DNA of 64,000 nt from Phyllostachys edulis (lineage: Eukaryota > Streptophyta > Magnoliopsida > Poales > Poaceae): assembly GCA_036346405.1 (NCBI GenBank), contig CM070551.1, forward strand, positions 58,174,488 through 58,238,487, in the 5' to 3' direction. The translations under genes were made by a program, and so were the position numbers. This document shows, one piece after another, positions 13,490-25,770 of the stretch. The notes below the pieces were generated by a model. It was not told the origin of the DNA and ran no database searches. It was given only the letters and a program-made list of their open reading frames with translations. Every line of letters starts with the position of its first letter. Position 1 is the stretch's first letter.

Positions 13490-13978
13490 CTTCGAGAATA
13501 GATCAACGACTCCACGAGGTTAGAGGGAGGTTCGACTACACCACGTGGTCGAAAAGGGTTTGACTACATGAGTGGTCGGAAAGAGGTTCGACTATGGGAC
13601 GTGGTCAAAAGGAGGTTTTGACTATAGGACGTGGTCAAAGGAGGGATTCGACTACTCACCGTGGTCGAAGGAAGGATTCGACTACCTAGTCAAAAGAAGG
13701 TTTCGACTATCAAGTTGAATGAAGTGTTCGACTACCTAGTCGAAAGAAGGTTTCGACCTTTAGGTCGAAGGAAGGATTCGACTACCTGGTCGAAAGAAGG
13801 GTTCGACCTTCAGGTTGAAGGAAGGATTCGACTACCTGGTCGAAAGAAGGTTTCGACTATCAGGTCGAAGGAAAGAGGTTTCGACCAACTGGTCGGAAGG
13901 AGGTTTCGACTACTCGACGTGGTCAAAAAGGGGTCTCGACTATGATGTGGTCGAAAGAAGGACTCGACTGCTCGACGC
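13490..13978. repeat. Irregular GTCGA-rich tandem repeats inside the solo LTR
   Basis: A word like ggtcgaa(a)gaaggtttcgacta recurs about twenty times with spacings of roughly 23-36 bp. Many units contain TTCGA and TCGAA, so single units are partly self-complementary. The open frames crossing this array are by-products of the repeat. Confidence 0.8.
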
Positions 13979-14162
13979 GATCGAAAGAAAAGAAGGACTC
14001 GAAAGAAAGACTCAACTGCTCAATGCGGTCGAAAGAAAAGGACTCGAAAGAAAGACTCGACTACTCGACAAGGTCGAAAGAAAAGGACTCAAAAGAAAGA
14101 CTCGACTGCTCAACGCGGTCGAAAGAAAAGGACTCAAAAGAAAGACTCGACTGCTCATCGCG
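13979..14162. repeat. 45-bp tandem repeat, four copies
   Basis: Units begin at 13979 (49 bp, with four extra bases), 14028, 14073 and 14118, with a partial fifth at 14163. Each reads gtcgaaagaaaaggactc followed by (a/g)aaagaaagactc.actgctc. The length is a multiple of three, so two frames stay open, but the content is a simple expansion of the GTCGA array to the left. Confidence 0.85.
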
Positions 14163-14815
14163 GTCAAAAGAAAATGATAGAGAACAGGGCACAGGAAACT
14201 CACCAAGACTGAGAGAGAGGCCGGAGGAGGGGTCGGCGGACAGCGAATGGCGGCGAGGAAGCTCATAGTCGAAGGTGAAGGAGGACGGTGGTGAAGGGGT
14301 TAGTCGGGACTGAAGGAGAAGAGGAAAGCAGTGGCTCCTGTGAAACACAACTGAAAAAGAGTGAGGGGATTGCATCAAGGAGCTCTGGGCATGAAAAGAC
14401 GTGGGTAGAAGAGGGAGTGCATCGGTGCGGTAAGGAGGCGTGCACCAACTAGGCCGTGATCTTGCGAAGCCAACGGCGAAGACCACATCGACGGAGAAGC
14501 TTGACGGCGGCGGGAAGGGCGATAGCATGAGCTCTAGCTAGTGGCGACGAAGCTTAAAGCACGGTGAAATGAGGGCGAGAGAGAAAGAGAAAGGGAGAGT
14601 TTGAGGGGGAAACAGGTGGAGGCAAAATGGCTCCCTGGTGCTCCATTTGTAAAGGGAGGAGGGGGGGAACCAGGAGACAAGATGGAGTGATGGGGTTCGC
14701 GCTGGCGCGGTGGGAATAACGGCATTTAATGCGCACGTCGCTGCGGAGACAATGGCATAAAATGTGCATGCCTCTGCAGAAAAAGAGAGAGAGGGAAAGA
14801 CACACTGAGGTGAGG

Positions 14816-14923
14816 GTGGTCGAAAACGAGAGAGTGGTTGACAACGAGAAGGTGGTTGACTACGAGAGGGTGGTCGACAACGAGAAGGAGGTCGACAACG
14901 AGAAGGTGGTCAACAATGAGAAG
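14816..14923. repeat. 18-bp tandem repeat, six copies
   Basis: Six consecutive 18-mers of the form gtggtcgacaacgagaag run with no gaps, followed by a degraded seventh. Read in frame they spell VVDNEK repeats. They lie inside the solo LTR, and no gene context supports translation. Confidence 0.85.
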
Positions 14924-15239
14924 GTAGTCGCAATTAGGACCGGGCGGGTACAAGGCGCATGGGGGCGTGGCAGAGCGGGCACGTGGTCGAACAAAGCTTT
15001 CGACCAACTGATCGAAAGGAAAGAAAAGGGGCAGGAGGAGGAGAGGGGCCAGAGGAGGTCGGGCCAAACAGAGAGGATTCGAATTGAAGCCAAGATTCGA
15101 GCTGAAATTCAAAACCTGAATTTTGAAATGAGGCAGAAACTAGAGAATTTTGCAAATACACGATAATTTGAAATAGGTTTTGAAAGCCAAGAAAACAAAC
15201 GGAAAGATACTAGTCGACATCCAAAAACGGGATGTTACA

Positions 15240-15244
15240 GTGGG
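15240..15244. repeat. Right target-site duplication GTGGG of the solo LTR
   Basis: GTGGG directly follows GATGTTACA and equals the five bases at 11490-11494. The GC-rich host sequence resumes here (gcaactagagcatcg). Confidence 0.8.
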
Positions 15245-16018
15245 GCAACTAGAGCATCGCTGGAGTAGCGGCGCATGGCAAACAGGGCGCAGCAAGTATG
15301 CCCGCCGGTGCAGGCATGGTGCGCCACAGGCTCGGTTGGCCACGAGGAGGTAGTAGATGGGGGAGGAGCAAGAGGAAGGGAGGGATGCCAAAGCTCGGCC
15401 TTAAAAAGGGAGGCGAGGGCAGCATGGCGTCGGACGCGATGGCGCCTGCCACAGTGCACGGCCTGGGCAAGGACGTGGGCGATGTCTCCCTCCACGATGC
15501 TATGAATGATGAGTGCGGTGTCAGGGCGTGGGCGGAGCAACGGCACTGTGGTTGCGATGGCGCAGACGGGTGAGGTGACTGGAGTTGGTGGCGAGGTTGG
15601 CACCAGCGGTGGCGATCGGGGAAAGGGAGCAAAGGAGGAGGAAGGAAGAAGGAGGGGGGGTCACTGGTGTGTGGGCTAAGGTAGCAAAAAGAAAGAAGAA
15701 AAGGAAGGGGAAGGAAGGGCGACGGTGGCTAGTGGGCCAGTAGGGAAAAGAAGAAAAGAGAAAAGAAAAGAGAAGGAAGAAAGAAAGAAAAGAAAAGAAA
15801 AAGAAGAAGAGGTGTTGGGTTGGGCCAGGTGGTTTTCAACCTGCACTGCACTTTTGGGTTTTTCCTTTCCTTTTTTTTTTTTTTTTTAAACTCGTTCAAT
15901 TATGTTGAGGTTTCAAATAATCTCCCCAAAAATTCAAATATGAACAAGTCGCATTAAAAAGGAAAAAAAATCCACTTTTTTAATCATTTCAACTAGAATC
16001 GAATTTTGGGGTGTTACA
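15245..16018. other. GC-rich then purine-rich noncoding tail of the long LTR
   Basis: 15245-15640 is GC-rich with overlapping open frames on both strands and no recognisable protein. 15640-15830 is almost pure purine (gaaaagaaaagaga type). 15869-15887 is a T-run. The tail ends at the LTR edge ggggtgttaca. Confidence 0.5.
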
Positions 16019-16387
16019 ATATCCAAGATTTAATTGTAAGTTCAAGACAGATTCAAGATAAGCCAAATTATTCTAGTTTGCTCTCAATAGTCATGTATAA
16101 GATCTCAAAAGACATAAAAGCCTAGCTCGACTCATACAAAATGTGAATTTAGATGACACTTGGTGATTTTAGACTAAACCTAGACCTTCTAGCTCTAGGT
16201 CACATGCCAAGGCATCAACAAGTTGTTAAGCAAATTAATCATGCTAAACAAGCATACAAGCTATAGCATAGCATCAATCAAAAGCTAGCAATGACAAAAG
16301 GGGTAATAAGCAAAGCTTAATGAAACTACAAGTTGAAGCATTAAAGCTATATTACAATACATCAGTTTTTTCATATGAATGCAATAT
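16019..16387 (-). mobile_element. Older copia 3' region, piece left of the younger insertion
   Basis: Noncoding. From about 16230 it aligns with the copia-derived parts of array units C, D and E (aattaatcatgctaaacaag onward), and more distantly with 19670-19800 of the younger copia. It stops at the CATAC target site of the younger element and resumes at 27517. Confidence 0.75.
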
Positions 16388-16392
16388 CATAC
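16388..16392. repeat. Left target-site duplication CATAC
   Basis: CATAC immediately precedes the LTR start TGTAGGACCGG and equals 27517-27521 after the other LTR. The related uninterrupted sequence in array unit C reads atgcaatatgatacactgcatgag, which supports a single insertion point. Confidence 0.9.
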
Positions 16393-18185
16393 TGTAGGAC
16401 CGGAAAGGCGCCTAGAGGGGGGGGGTGAATAGGATCTCGCCTAATTTTCACCTTGTTCAGATCAACCGAAAAGTATAGCGGAAGACTTAAGTTGAATCTG
16501 AACCAAAATCCCCAAACCAAGCAATTGAAAAGACTCAACCCATGAGGGCGGTCGACCGTGGCAAAGTCATGATCGACCGGTGGAACATCGGCGGTCTCGA
16601 CCGCACAGCCTGATCTGGGCGGTCTGACCGGTGGAACACTGGCGGTCTGACCGGCACAGAATAAGCGGTCTGACCGGTGCCTGTCCAGAGGCACTGTTTC
16701 AGATCTGAAACCAAAACGAAAATTGATCTAACTTTTGAAGTATCCGATCAAACTCAACCAAATTTGGAGCACACCTTCCCAAGGGTATCTGGGACCTGTT
16801 CCAAGTGACGATCGAGTAGATCCACGTCAAAGCTTCGATCTTTTTGCAAGTGAACACAGATTGGTTCAAAACCGAGCAAAATACAAAATCTTGATCCCGA
16901 CCTTGCTCGTGGGAGATTGATGATCTAGGTGATCTTAGATATGATCCCACAAGTCATAGCAAGGTAGAAGAAGGCACAAGAACAATCAAAAACCAACGGA
17001 TCAAGAAACGACCAAAGATCACAAATATGGAGCAAGAACGTAAAAGAGACTCAAACTTGAGAATCATCCATATATTGATCTGAGGTTGAGAGGGTACACA
17101 ACCACTCCATCCATGGAGGGCAAAGCTCAATTCATGAGCACACAAAACAACTCCTCTCTATCAAGCCCTAAGCCTCTCCTCTTTCTCTAATGCCCTAACA
17201 CCAAGCTAGGGTTTTCTCAATGAAGTCCTTGGGGGCTGTTTACAGCAGCCACCCCCTATTTATAGGAAGGCTTAGCTTCTAGAGAGTTTAACCTAATGGG
17301 CTCCCGTTAAGGCCCAAACAAACGGGACACAATCGCACGCATTTTAAAGCGTCGATTTCACTTCGCTTGACCTAATCCACATCTTGACGCACCGTCTTGC
17401 GCCGCGGGTTGGCATTAGGTCACCAAGGCGATATTTGGTACAATTACCAAAATACCCTTCTCGATCCTTCTCAAGACCGAGTCCAAACTGCGCTAAACAC
17501 ATCCCATGCTTCGCATGCGTGTAGGTTGATCCAACGGTTCTCATCGTGTCGGCAAGTCTCTCCCATCCGGTTCCCACCGACCACCTTGGCACTTGCACCG
17601 ACCCCGCACCGCTTGATCAACGCCGCACCAATCGCCTGTTCGGTCCACCTTGTCCATTCTCGCACCACGCTTGAATCCATTGACCTCACCCGCATCCATG
17701 ATCGTTTCGACCTCGGCTCTCCAAGCTTAGTCCCGATCCTCCTCGCCGCTGACCGTCGTTGACCTTCAAGCTACCTGCACACCAATAGACAAGCAAATCG
17801 AATCCGGGAACAAGTTCTTCACAACTTGACCCACGTTAGCTCAACCATGCAATATGCAACACAAATGCAATAGCAACAATGATATGACCTATTCCAAAAT
17901 CAATCCACAACTAATATCATCATTTCAAGACAAAACCGGTCAGATCGCCATTCGGCGGTCGACCGCCAGGATGAACCAGATTTCCACTTTGTCACGGTAC
18001 GGTCGATCACGGATTGGCCGGCTCGATCACACACAACCGATCGACCGCCACACGTAAACCGGTCGATCACCGAGACCGACAGAGTCAGTAACTTTGACGA
18101 AAACGTTTGAATCGACAAACCGAAAAAGCCATTGCCAATTGTATCATCATCCTAAGACCATGCACATATCCCCATGATATCCACA
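16393..18185 (-). repeat. 3' LTR of the complete copia
   Basis: 1793 bp, starting TGTGGATATCATGG on the minus strand at 18185 and ending CCGGTCCTACA at 16393. It aligns with the 25771-27516 LTR along its length. Differences concentrate in the GACCGG-rich parts (16545-16690, 17935-18070) and in one 42-bp stretch near 17475-17517 that is absent from the other LTR. Confidence 0.92.
17257..17264 (-). promoter_or_regulatory. LTR TATA box (3' LTR)
   Basis: TATAAATA on the minus strand within CCTTCCTATAAATAGGGG. The identical motif is at the same place in the other LTR (26627-26634). It is the likely core promoter of the element. Confidence 0.65.
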
Positions 18186-18196
18186 ATCTCCCCCTT
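18186..18196 (-). other. Polypurine tract of the complete copia
   Basis: AAGGGGGAGAT on the minus strand directly abuts the 3' LTR start TGTGGATATC. It is the expected primer site for plus-strand DNA synthesis. A second tract (complement of actccccctcac) lies near 18527 and a third just after the pol stop near 19820; such multiple tracts are typical of Sireviruses. Confidence 0.8.
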
Positions 18197-19816
18197 GATG
18201 AACACATTGGCAAATTTCCAAAAATGCAAGGTTTGAGATTTGAAATAGTAAATACCCGACGTTTTCGCTCAAAGGCACAACTTGGTCCAAATGCAAGAGA
18301 AAGCAATGGAAATGACCAAGCTGGCTCTAGAATAGCATCAGCAAGTGAGATAAGGCAAAAGGAAGCATAACAGCTTTGATTTCCACAAAATTGCAAAATC
18401 TCACTTAAGGTCCATATGAAAGAACAAATGTTCTATTTGACCTTTGATCATTGTGAGGATCCAAAGATTGCAATCAAATTCAGATTTGGCAATTAAAACC
18501 AAAAACGAAGTAATTCAGAAGAAAACTCCCCCTCACAATAATCCTCATTTCCATTTTCTTCTCCCCGAAACCAAGAGGCTCTTTTGACATTTTGCTATTT
18601 CTTCTCCCCTTTGACAATGGATTCATCAAGGAATCAATTCTTCCTCTCTTCCAGAGATACCAAGTGCAAAACTGAAGAAAGAAGCATAAGAGAGAGTATG
18701 CATGAAATGCAATGGAGTGTTCTCAATTTTTTCATTTTGGTCAAGTTTGAGCATATGAAGCTTTGGAAATTACCCAAACGAACAAGATAGCATTTCTAAT
18801 CTGCCACAAGCATCACGTCAAGCCTAACAGCGCTAGCAAGATCATGTGTAGACATATATAGCAAGGCTAAGCATGAGGGCTCAATATAAAGCAGTTAATT
18901 TTAACAATTTAAGCAATGTGTCAATTTAAGCAAGTTCATCAACAGTGATCCTAAAATGATAGTGGCCATGTCAAAATGTCATTTGTAGATCAAAAAGCTA
19001 ATAAAGACCACTTTTAAGAGACACACAAGTCCTGACTTGAATCAATTTGCTCAATTTTTCCAAATGCCCATTTTTCAACATTTTTCATTTGCTATGAATA
19101 TTTGAAGTTGACTGATGGTCTAACTTAGTGACAAGATCCTGGACTAGGAGCCATCCACAAACTCATCCTAAGCTTCGACCAGAAGTTGAATAAAGGTATA
19201 TCTTAGTGAAGAAGATCCCGGACTAGGAGCCATCCACAAACTCTTCCTAAGCTTCTACCAGTATGACAAATCTTGAGGTTCATGTCGACGTTGACAAGCG
19301 ATCCCCATGAGATCGTTCGATCATCAAACTATCTCCAAGTTCATGTCTAGGACACGCAGTCTCGTGAGAGTAGTTTGGCACAATTTTAGCAAAGACAATC
19401 TTGCAATTCGATTTTTCCTTTTAACATAAGAGCAATTAAGTATTCTTAGCGTAATCAGAAGCTCAAGTAATGATCAAAACTAGATTAAAGAGCTAATGTA
19501 TAATTTTGACAGGCCAAGTGTCACAAAAGGAGCACTAATTGCGCAACTAGCTAGCATATCCACAAATTGCGTTTTTCATTCAAGTTGATTTAATGTTCTA
19601 GCTCACTCATCAAAGACTTAGCTATATATATGAAAACATGATAATTCTAGCAAGTCACGAACTAGACATGTCATTGAGCAAGAATTGGAATACTAACGCT
19701 CAAAAGGGTAATAGGCAAAGCTTCATCAAATAAAAGATAAGAGTAATCCTTATATTACAATGCATCTTTTGGATTTTGCTATATGAATGCAATATAATAC
19801 AATGAATGCAAAAGAG
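18197..19816 (-). other. Long 3' noncoding internal region of the complete copia
   Basis: No gene is seen between the pol stop (19817) and the PPT. Two near-identical phrases (gatcc.ggactaggagccatccacaaactc) occur at 19135-19165 and 19214-19245, a short direct duplication about 80 bp apart. The rest is AT-rich and shares word order with 5940-6785. Confidence 0.7.
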
Positions 19817-22800
19817 TCAACTCCCCTCGAGCAGGCCAAAAGGACTAATAACTCCCAACTCTCCCCAGCAGAAAGCAAATCGAGAAGAATCAAGAGCCTT
19901 AGTAAAAATATCGGCAAGTGCATTCGACTCGACAAAGTGAAGCACAACATCACCCTTCTCAACATGATCTCTAAGGAAGTGATACCGATATCGATGTGTT
20001 TAGTCCTAGAGTGTTGCATGGGGTTTTTGGCAATGTTTATGGCACTAGTGTTATCGCAGAAAAGAGGAACACTATCCAACGACAACCCATAATCCCGCAG
20101 AGTAGATAAGATCCAGAGAACCTGAGAACAACTACTCGCGGCAGCAACATACTCAGCCTCGGCAGTGGACTGTGCAACAGAAGATTGCTTCCTAGAAGAC
20201 CACGAGATAAGAGATGTGCCTAAGAAGTGACAAGTGCCTGAGGTACTCTTCCTATCCACTCTACACCCCGCAAAATCAGCATCAGAAAAAGCGCGAATGG
20301 AGAGAGCAGAAGATGAAGAAAACCAAAGTCCAAAGTCAAGAGTGTCCTGGAGGTACCTGAATATGCGACGTACTGCTTGACGATGAGAGGCTCGAGGGGA
20401 AGCCTGAAATCGAGCGCACAGACACACAGCAAACTGTATGTCCGGCCTCGACGCCGTGAGATAGAGGAGGGAGCCAATCATGCTGCGGTACTCCTTCTGG
20501 TCCGCGGGTTCTCCATCCTCATCTGGGTCCAAAGACGGTGGGCGTGGCAATGGGAGTAGACATTGGCCTCATCGCTTCCCATGTCGAAGCGTCGAAGAAG
20601 GTCCTTTGTGTACTTACTTTGATGAATGAAGGTACCTTCTTTGAGTTGCTTGACTTGAAGACCAAGGAAGAAGGTCAATTCTCCCATCATACTCATCTCG
20701 AACTCCCCGCTCATAGAATCAAAATCTAGACACCAAAGAATGAGAGGAACCACCGAAAATGATATCATCCACATAAATCTGAACCATCAAGAAATCACTG
20801 CCATGCCTAAGAGTGAACAAAGTTTTATCTACCAAACCCATTTTAAAGTCATTTTCAAGCGAAAACTCTTAAGTTTATCATACCAAGCTCGGGAGCTTGC
20901 TTCAGTCCATACAAGGCTTTGGAGAGTTTAAAAACATGGTTTGGGAATTTACGACTTTTAAAACCAGGTGGTTGCTTGACAAAGACCTCTTCTTCTATGA
21001 AGCCATTAAGGAAAGCACTTTTGACATCCATCTAAAAAGCGGCTTAAATCCGATGGATGCCGCAAATGCAAGCATAATGCGAATGGCCTCTAATCTAGCT
21101 ACAGGAGCAAATGTCTCCTCAAAGTCTAAGCCCTCTACCTGAGAATAACCTTGAGCTACTAGTCTAGCCTTGTTGCGAACTACCAACCCATCTTCACTTT
21201 GCTTATTTTTGAAAATCCATTTTGTTCCAATTACATGTTGATTAGGTGGAGGTTCAACTAAAAACCAGACTTTGTTTCTATCAAAGTTTTCAAGTTCCTC
21301 ATGCATGGCATTGACCCAAGAAGCATCAGAAAGAGCATGGAAGACATCTCAGGGTTCAAAAGAAGCAACAAAAGCAGAGTGTGCATGGGAATCAGGAGAA
21401 ATGAACCTGGAGCGAGTGATTCGCTCATGGAGATCCCCAATGATCTGCTCAGGTGGATGCTGTTGCTGAATGCGAAGAGGTGCTCCTGGCGCAGAAGTGG
21501 CCTCTACCTCACGAGCTGTGGAGGTAGGAGCAGAGCCACTCTGATCGTCGGTGAAGGTAGGAAGAGGCTGCTCATCTGAAGCGGGTGAAGTAGTAGCAGG
21601 CTCTCCAACCATCTCAGAAATGACTGGAGGATGGATTGGGTCCTCATCCTCAGAGTCATCGTCGACAAAGATGCTGTCTCTAATATCAATAACCTGTGTA
21701 CCTGCAGCATCGGGTCTAGTACCAGGACTAACCTCATCAAAGGTGACTTCGCAAGTCTCAACAATTTTGTTAGTATCAAGATTAAGAGCACGATAGCCAC
21801 GAGAATGAGCAGGATAACCAAGAAAAATGCCATCAGAACATCTAGATTCAAATTTATCAAGATTGCCAGATTTAAGAATAAATCATTTGCAACCAAATAT
21901 CTTAAAGTGAGAAACCTTAGGCTTACGACCAAATCTAAGTTCATATGAAGTCTTACCAATAACAGATCTCAAGAACACCCTGTTAGAGATATAACAAGCA
22001 GAAGAAATCGCCTCAGCCCAAAATCTCCTAGGAGTGGAATGCTCATCTAGCATGGTTTTGGCCATCTCCACAAGCGTCCTGTTCTTCCTCTCGACAACAC
22101 CATTCTGCTGAGGGACTCTAGGGGAAGAAAACTGATGCTCTAGTCCTCTCTCAGAGCAGAGTGTGGCAAAAGAAGAGTTCTTGAACTCTGTGCCATTATC
22201 ACTCCTAATGGTCTTCAAGGCTCCAGGGAGGTCAACAGCTAGTCTAAGAACCAACTCCCTAAAGAAGCCAAAAGCCTCATCCTTAGACACCAGAAAGAAA
22301 ACCCATGAATACCTGGAATAGTCATCCACAATGACAAGCACATACCACTTACCCCCACAGATGAACTCTAGAAGGGCCAACAAGATCTAAGTGCAAAGAA
22401 TTGTCCAGTCCATCGGTCATAACTAAAGTAAGAGGTGGATGAGAAGCGTAAACCATCTTACCATGTCTCTGAGGTGAGCACACAAGGTCTCTAACAGTTT
22501 GAGCTTAGGCGGACCTCTAATCAAGTCCTTGCATCGATCCTGGTCAAGTGATCGAAGCCTATGTGCCCAAGCCTACGATGCCACAAGACTAAATCATGGG
22601 AGTCAGAGGCAACAAGGCATCTAGGACTAGAAGCGAGAAGAGACACCAAATTAGCACGTAAAATCTTCTCAAACCTAGAGATCTTAAAGACAAGCTCACC
22701 TGAGGAATCTAGAACCACACAAAGATCTTTCTTGAATCTAACTTCTAGACCCTCATCAAGCAACTGAGAAACAGATAGAAGATTATACCTCAGTTTACTT

Positions 22801-25715
22801 ACCAAAGCGACGTCCTTAAGCATGAAGTTGTTGTTGACGCCAAGACTGCGTGTGCCCTTGGTCATCACTTGTTCCGTAGAAGCATCCCCAAAAGTGATCA
22901 GTTCATTGCCGGATGCACGTGTGAGGGAGGAGAACCATCTAGAATCTCCAGTCATGTGTCGAGAACACCCAGAGTCAACGAGCCACATGTCCTCCTTCCT
23001 CGCACGACGGACCTACATAGCACGAACAGGAAACATATGTGCCTCAGTACTGGGGTTAGTGATAAGAGACCTTGGAATCCAGTACTGAGTCACACGATGC
23101 TTGGGCAAAAAAGAAAAGCAAAGCGATAAAATGGTTAGTGGAAAAATCATGAGAATGCATATGATCAACACCTAGACCTCTCCGAATCGATCTACCAAAA
23201 GATCGGTACTCCCCCTGTCTAGATGCTACCCGTGGTTTTTCCTCACGATACCCTAACCCAAATCGCTGCCTAGAGCTACCAAAAGAGTCAAAAGATTCAT
23301 CTACAAACCTAGGCCCATGTCTAGCAGGAAAGACAGGCTGCCTGGATCTAGAGACTACAGCAGGTGAACGAACTCCTCTAATGGTTCTCATATTACTCAT
23401 CCTCTCCTTCCTCTCAATCTTTGCTCTACGAAAGCAGAACTCAATGCTGTGACCATTCTTCTTGCAGAAGGTGCAATGGTACTTGACCTTTTGAGGGGTC
23501 TGACCTGATGAAGCCGAAGCACCTATCTTGCTAGAAAGGGTTTGAGCAAAACCAGCAGATCTAAAGACTATCTTGGATGACTTAGGTGGTTCTACCTCAA
23601 ACAGGCCACTCTCAACAGCTCTAACAACCTTAGGTGGATGATTCTTGGAATGCTCTAGGGTATTGAAACCTAACCCACTATTTTTCACACTCACCTTAGA
23701 TTTGTCTAGAATCATGTTAAGGTTCTTCTTCCCACCAACAAATCTCTCAAGAGATCCTCTGAGATAATCATTTTGTTTAGCTAGTTCAACACAAGAAGCA
23801 CACTTATCTGACTTGCTAGCTCTATCAGACTTTTCTTTGAAGTGAGCTACTTCGGCTTTCAAAGCTTCACAAGACACACAATAGTTATCTCTAATCCTAT
23901 CCAAATGCTCTTTGAACTTAACTCTAAATGCTTCTTGTAACTTATCTACATTTTGCCCAATTTCAATGCAAGGATCACAAGAACTAGAATCAACAATTTT
24001 CTTGGAAGCAGTCATGGACATGGACTTTTCAATTTTAGCCTTCTCCTCAAGAGTCTTGTTTAAGGCATCATTTTCAGTTCTGAGTTTAACACAGTTTTCA
24101 CAAGAAGCAGTTTTAGAGTAAAGAACCATGTCAGTCAACTCTTTCATTTTGACCTTATTATCCTTACAGTGAGAGCAAGTGTGACTAGAGTCAAATTTTT
24201 GCAAATCGTTTGTAGCGCTATTCAGTTTTAATTCAAGCAAAGCACGCTTTGAACAGGTAAAGGAATAGCATCTACAGCAGTCATATCAAGAGGAATGGCA
24301 TTCATGCAAGTAGAACCAGACTTGAGAGATTCCAATTCATCATGAGCATCTTTTAGTTGATTAACAACAGAGGAATGAGCAAGTTTCAAAGCCACTAATT
24401 CATCATACATTCCAGAGCAAGCATTACAAGCATCTTCAGGACTAATTGACTTAAGTGTAGCAACTTCTAGTCTCAAGTTATCAATTATGACGCCCCTGTT
24501 TCTTAAGCATTCTAGCTTGCTTATCTGCTCCTCGCTCGTAAAGAACTAAAGCACGTTTCATCTGAGCAAGCGAGGGACGTACCTCATCGGGATCGCTGAA
24601 GATGTCGTCGTCGTTGGAAGAGTCGATGTCGTGGCTGTCCCTAGCCATGAAGCACATGCCGGTGAAGTCATCGGCCTTCTTCTTGCCACGAGGATCATCA
24701 TCATCGTCCTCCGTCTCCGAGTCCACATCACTCATGTTGATGCTCTCAAGAGCAAGCAAGGACTTGGCCGACGTGCTTGCGATAGTTAAACTTCTTAGCT
24801 TTTGCATCACGAGCTTGAGGACGCCTCAAAGTTCTTCTCCTCCTTGCCCTTGACTTGGGGCAGTTTGATCGAATGTGGTTTGGCTCACCACACTCAAAGC
24901 AAGTAAAGGGTCCTCCTCTCTTCCTGAATTTCACTTTGTTGTAGGCTTTGGTAAATTTGGTGGAAAGGAGAGCTAAATCTTCCTCAGGTAGCTTCTCTAG
25001 ACACTCATCGCTCAAGGAATGTAACGCAGATAGAGAAAAACCAGATGAGTCAAAATCCAAAGAATTAGAAGCACTACCCTTAGAAGGGTCAACCACTAGA
25101 GCCATCACATCTGTCTTGGGGAGTCGCGAGACGAAGTCAATCTCATGCGACTTCAACCTTGAGTAGAGCTTATCCATGGTAAGCTCACTCATGATGATGT
25201 TGTCATTGATGGAAGTGATCTTCATCCCCAAATCCTTACATCAAGAGCACCCAAGAACCTGGCGTGCATTTTCGGACTCAAGTGAAAACCGGATCAACAA
25301 AGACGCAAGTTATGAATGATCTTTGTAAACCTTCCTAGCAACTCATCTAAAGATTCACCGGGCCTTTGTTCGATCTTGGAGTATTCTTTCTTGTTTGGTT
25401 CTCATCTCACTTCCTTGATCGGTAGAGCCCTCATGGTAGTCACGAGGTCTTCCAGATCTCGTGAGCAGACCTCAAGTGAGCGACACGCCAAACTCAGATC
25501 GACTAAGCCCTTGAATCGAAAAATTCGAGCCTTGCTATTAGCCTCCACATCGTGTGATCACATCGTCATCTACCGGCCTTCGCATAAGGGTTTTTAACCT
25601 TAAGCCAAATTGAGTGCCCTTGAGCCTCGATGTAGGCTTGCATGCGAGCCTTCCAGTATGAAAAATCAACTCCATCAAACACAGACGGTTTGTTGGAATA
25701 CTTGTCAGACGCCAT
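19817..25715 (-). pseudogene. copia gag-pol polyprotein, frame broken in several places
   Basis: The start is the ATG at 25715 (MASDKYSNKPSVFDGVDF), 41 bp after the PBS. In order: gag N-terminus (25230-25715); a CCHC knuckle CFECGEPNHIRSNC near 24885; a Cys-rich coiled-coil-like part with a second knuckle CTFCKKNGHSIEFC near 23450; protease DSGCSRHMTG near 22970; the integrase HHCC region near 22550 (LWHRRLGH); the integrase core 21900-22383 with IRSDNGTEF and PQQNGVVERKNR; reverse transcriptase with YVDD at 20764-20775; RNase H with DADFAG and a final HSRTKHIDI near 20000. The intended stop is at 19817-19819. Frame changes occur near 24780, 24480, 24240, 22385, 21900, 20550 and 20000. Several could be single-base losses, so decay and consensus error cannot be separated here. 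Confidence 0.9.
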
Positions 25716-25755
25716 AGCTCTTCAGAACGGTTAAGATCTACGAGAAGAGCTAACC

Positions 25756-25768
25756 GGCTCTGATACCA
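25756..25768 (-). other. Primer binding site (initiator Met-tRNA)
   Basis: On the minus strand TGGTATCAGAGCC follows the 5' LTR end (CCTACA) after two bases. It is complementary to the 3' end of plant initiator methionine tRNA and primes minus-strand synthesis in most plant copia elements. Confidence 0.88.
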
Positions 25769-25770
25769 AT

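Larger units (their letters stand above)
11495..15239 (-). mobile_element. Solo LTR of a gypsy-type retrotransposon, 3745 bp, with TSD
   Basis: The block begins TGTTGGACCC on the plus strand and ends GGGATGTTACA, so on the minus strand it runs TGTAACATCCC to GGGTCCAACA, a TG..CA LTR. It is flanked by identical 5-bp direct repeats GTGGG at 11490-11494 and 15240-15244. There is no PBS, PPT or coding region inside, so this is a solo LTR left by recombination between two LTRs. Its ends resemble the host LTR around it (6786-16018) and the fragment at 60114-61026, so all three belong to related families. It contains GTCGA-rich and in-phase tandem repeats (13490-14175, 14816-14923). Confidence 0.8.
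6786..16018 (-). mobile_element. Very long gypsy-type LTR, interrupted by a solo LTR
   Basis: On the minus strand the piece starts TGTAACACCCCAAAATTC (16018) and ends in GGTCCGATGAACA (6786), the typical edges of a gypsy-type LTR. Its low-coordinate half (6786 to about 8600) aligns with 11495-13330 and 60114-61026. Shared phrases include the start (tcggacccc..cctct), gagccaacaca..atgcaat and ggtcatcac. The part 8830-10690 is AT-rich and unclassified. The part 10700-11494 plus 15240-15640 is GC-rich and noncoding. A purine block (15690-15830) and a T-run (15869-15887) precede the end. No target duplication matches (cgaaa versus atatc). The net length without the nested solo LTR is about 5.5 kb, so an unrecognised insertion may remain inside. 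Confidence 0.5.

Noticed and set aside
14061..14528. A 155-codon minus-strand open frame and its overlapping partners
   Set aside because: It crosses the 45-bp and GTCGA repeats inside the solo LTR. Its residues are simple repeats of Ser, Phe and Leu, and open frames occur on both strands because the repeat lacks stops.
15235..15632. Overlapping open frames of 76-127 codons on both strands
   Set aside because: GC-rich LTR sequence with few stop codons. The frames overlap each other on both strands and none shows a recognisable domain or a stable start.
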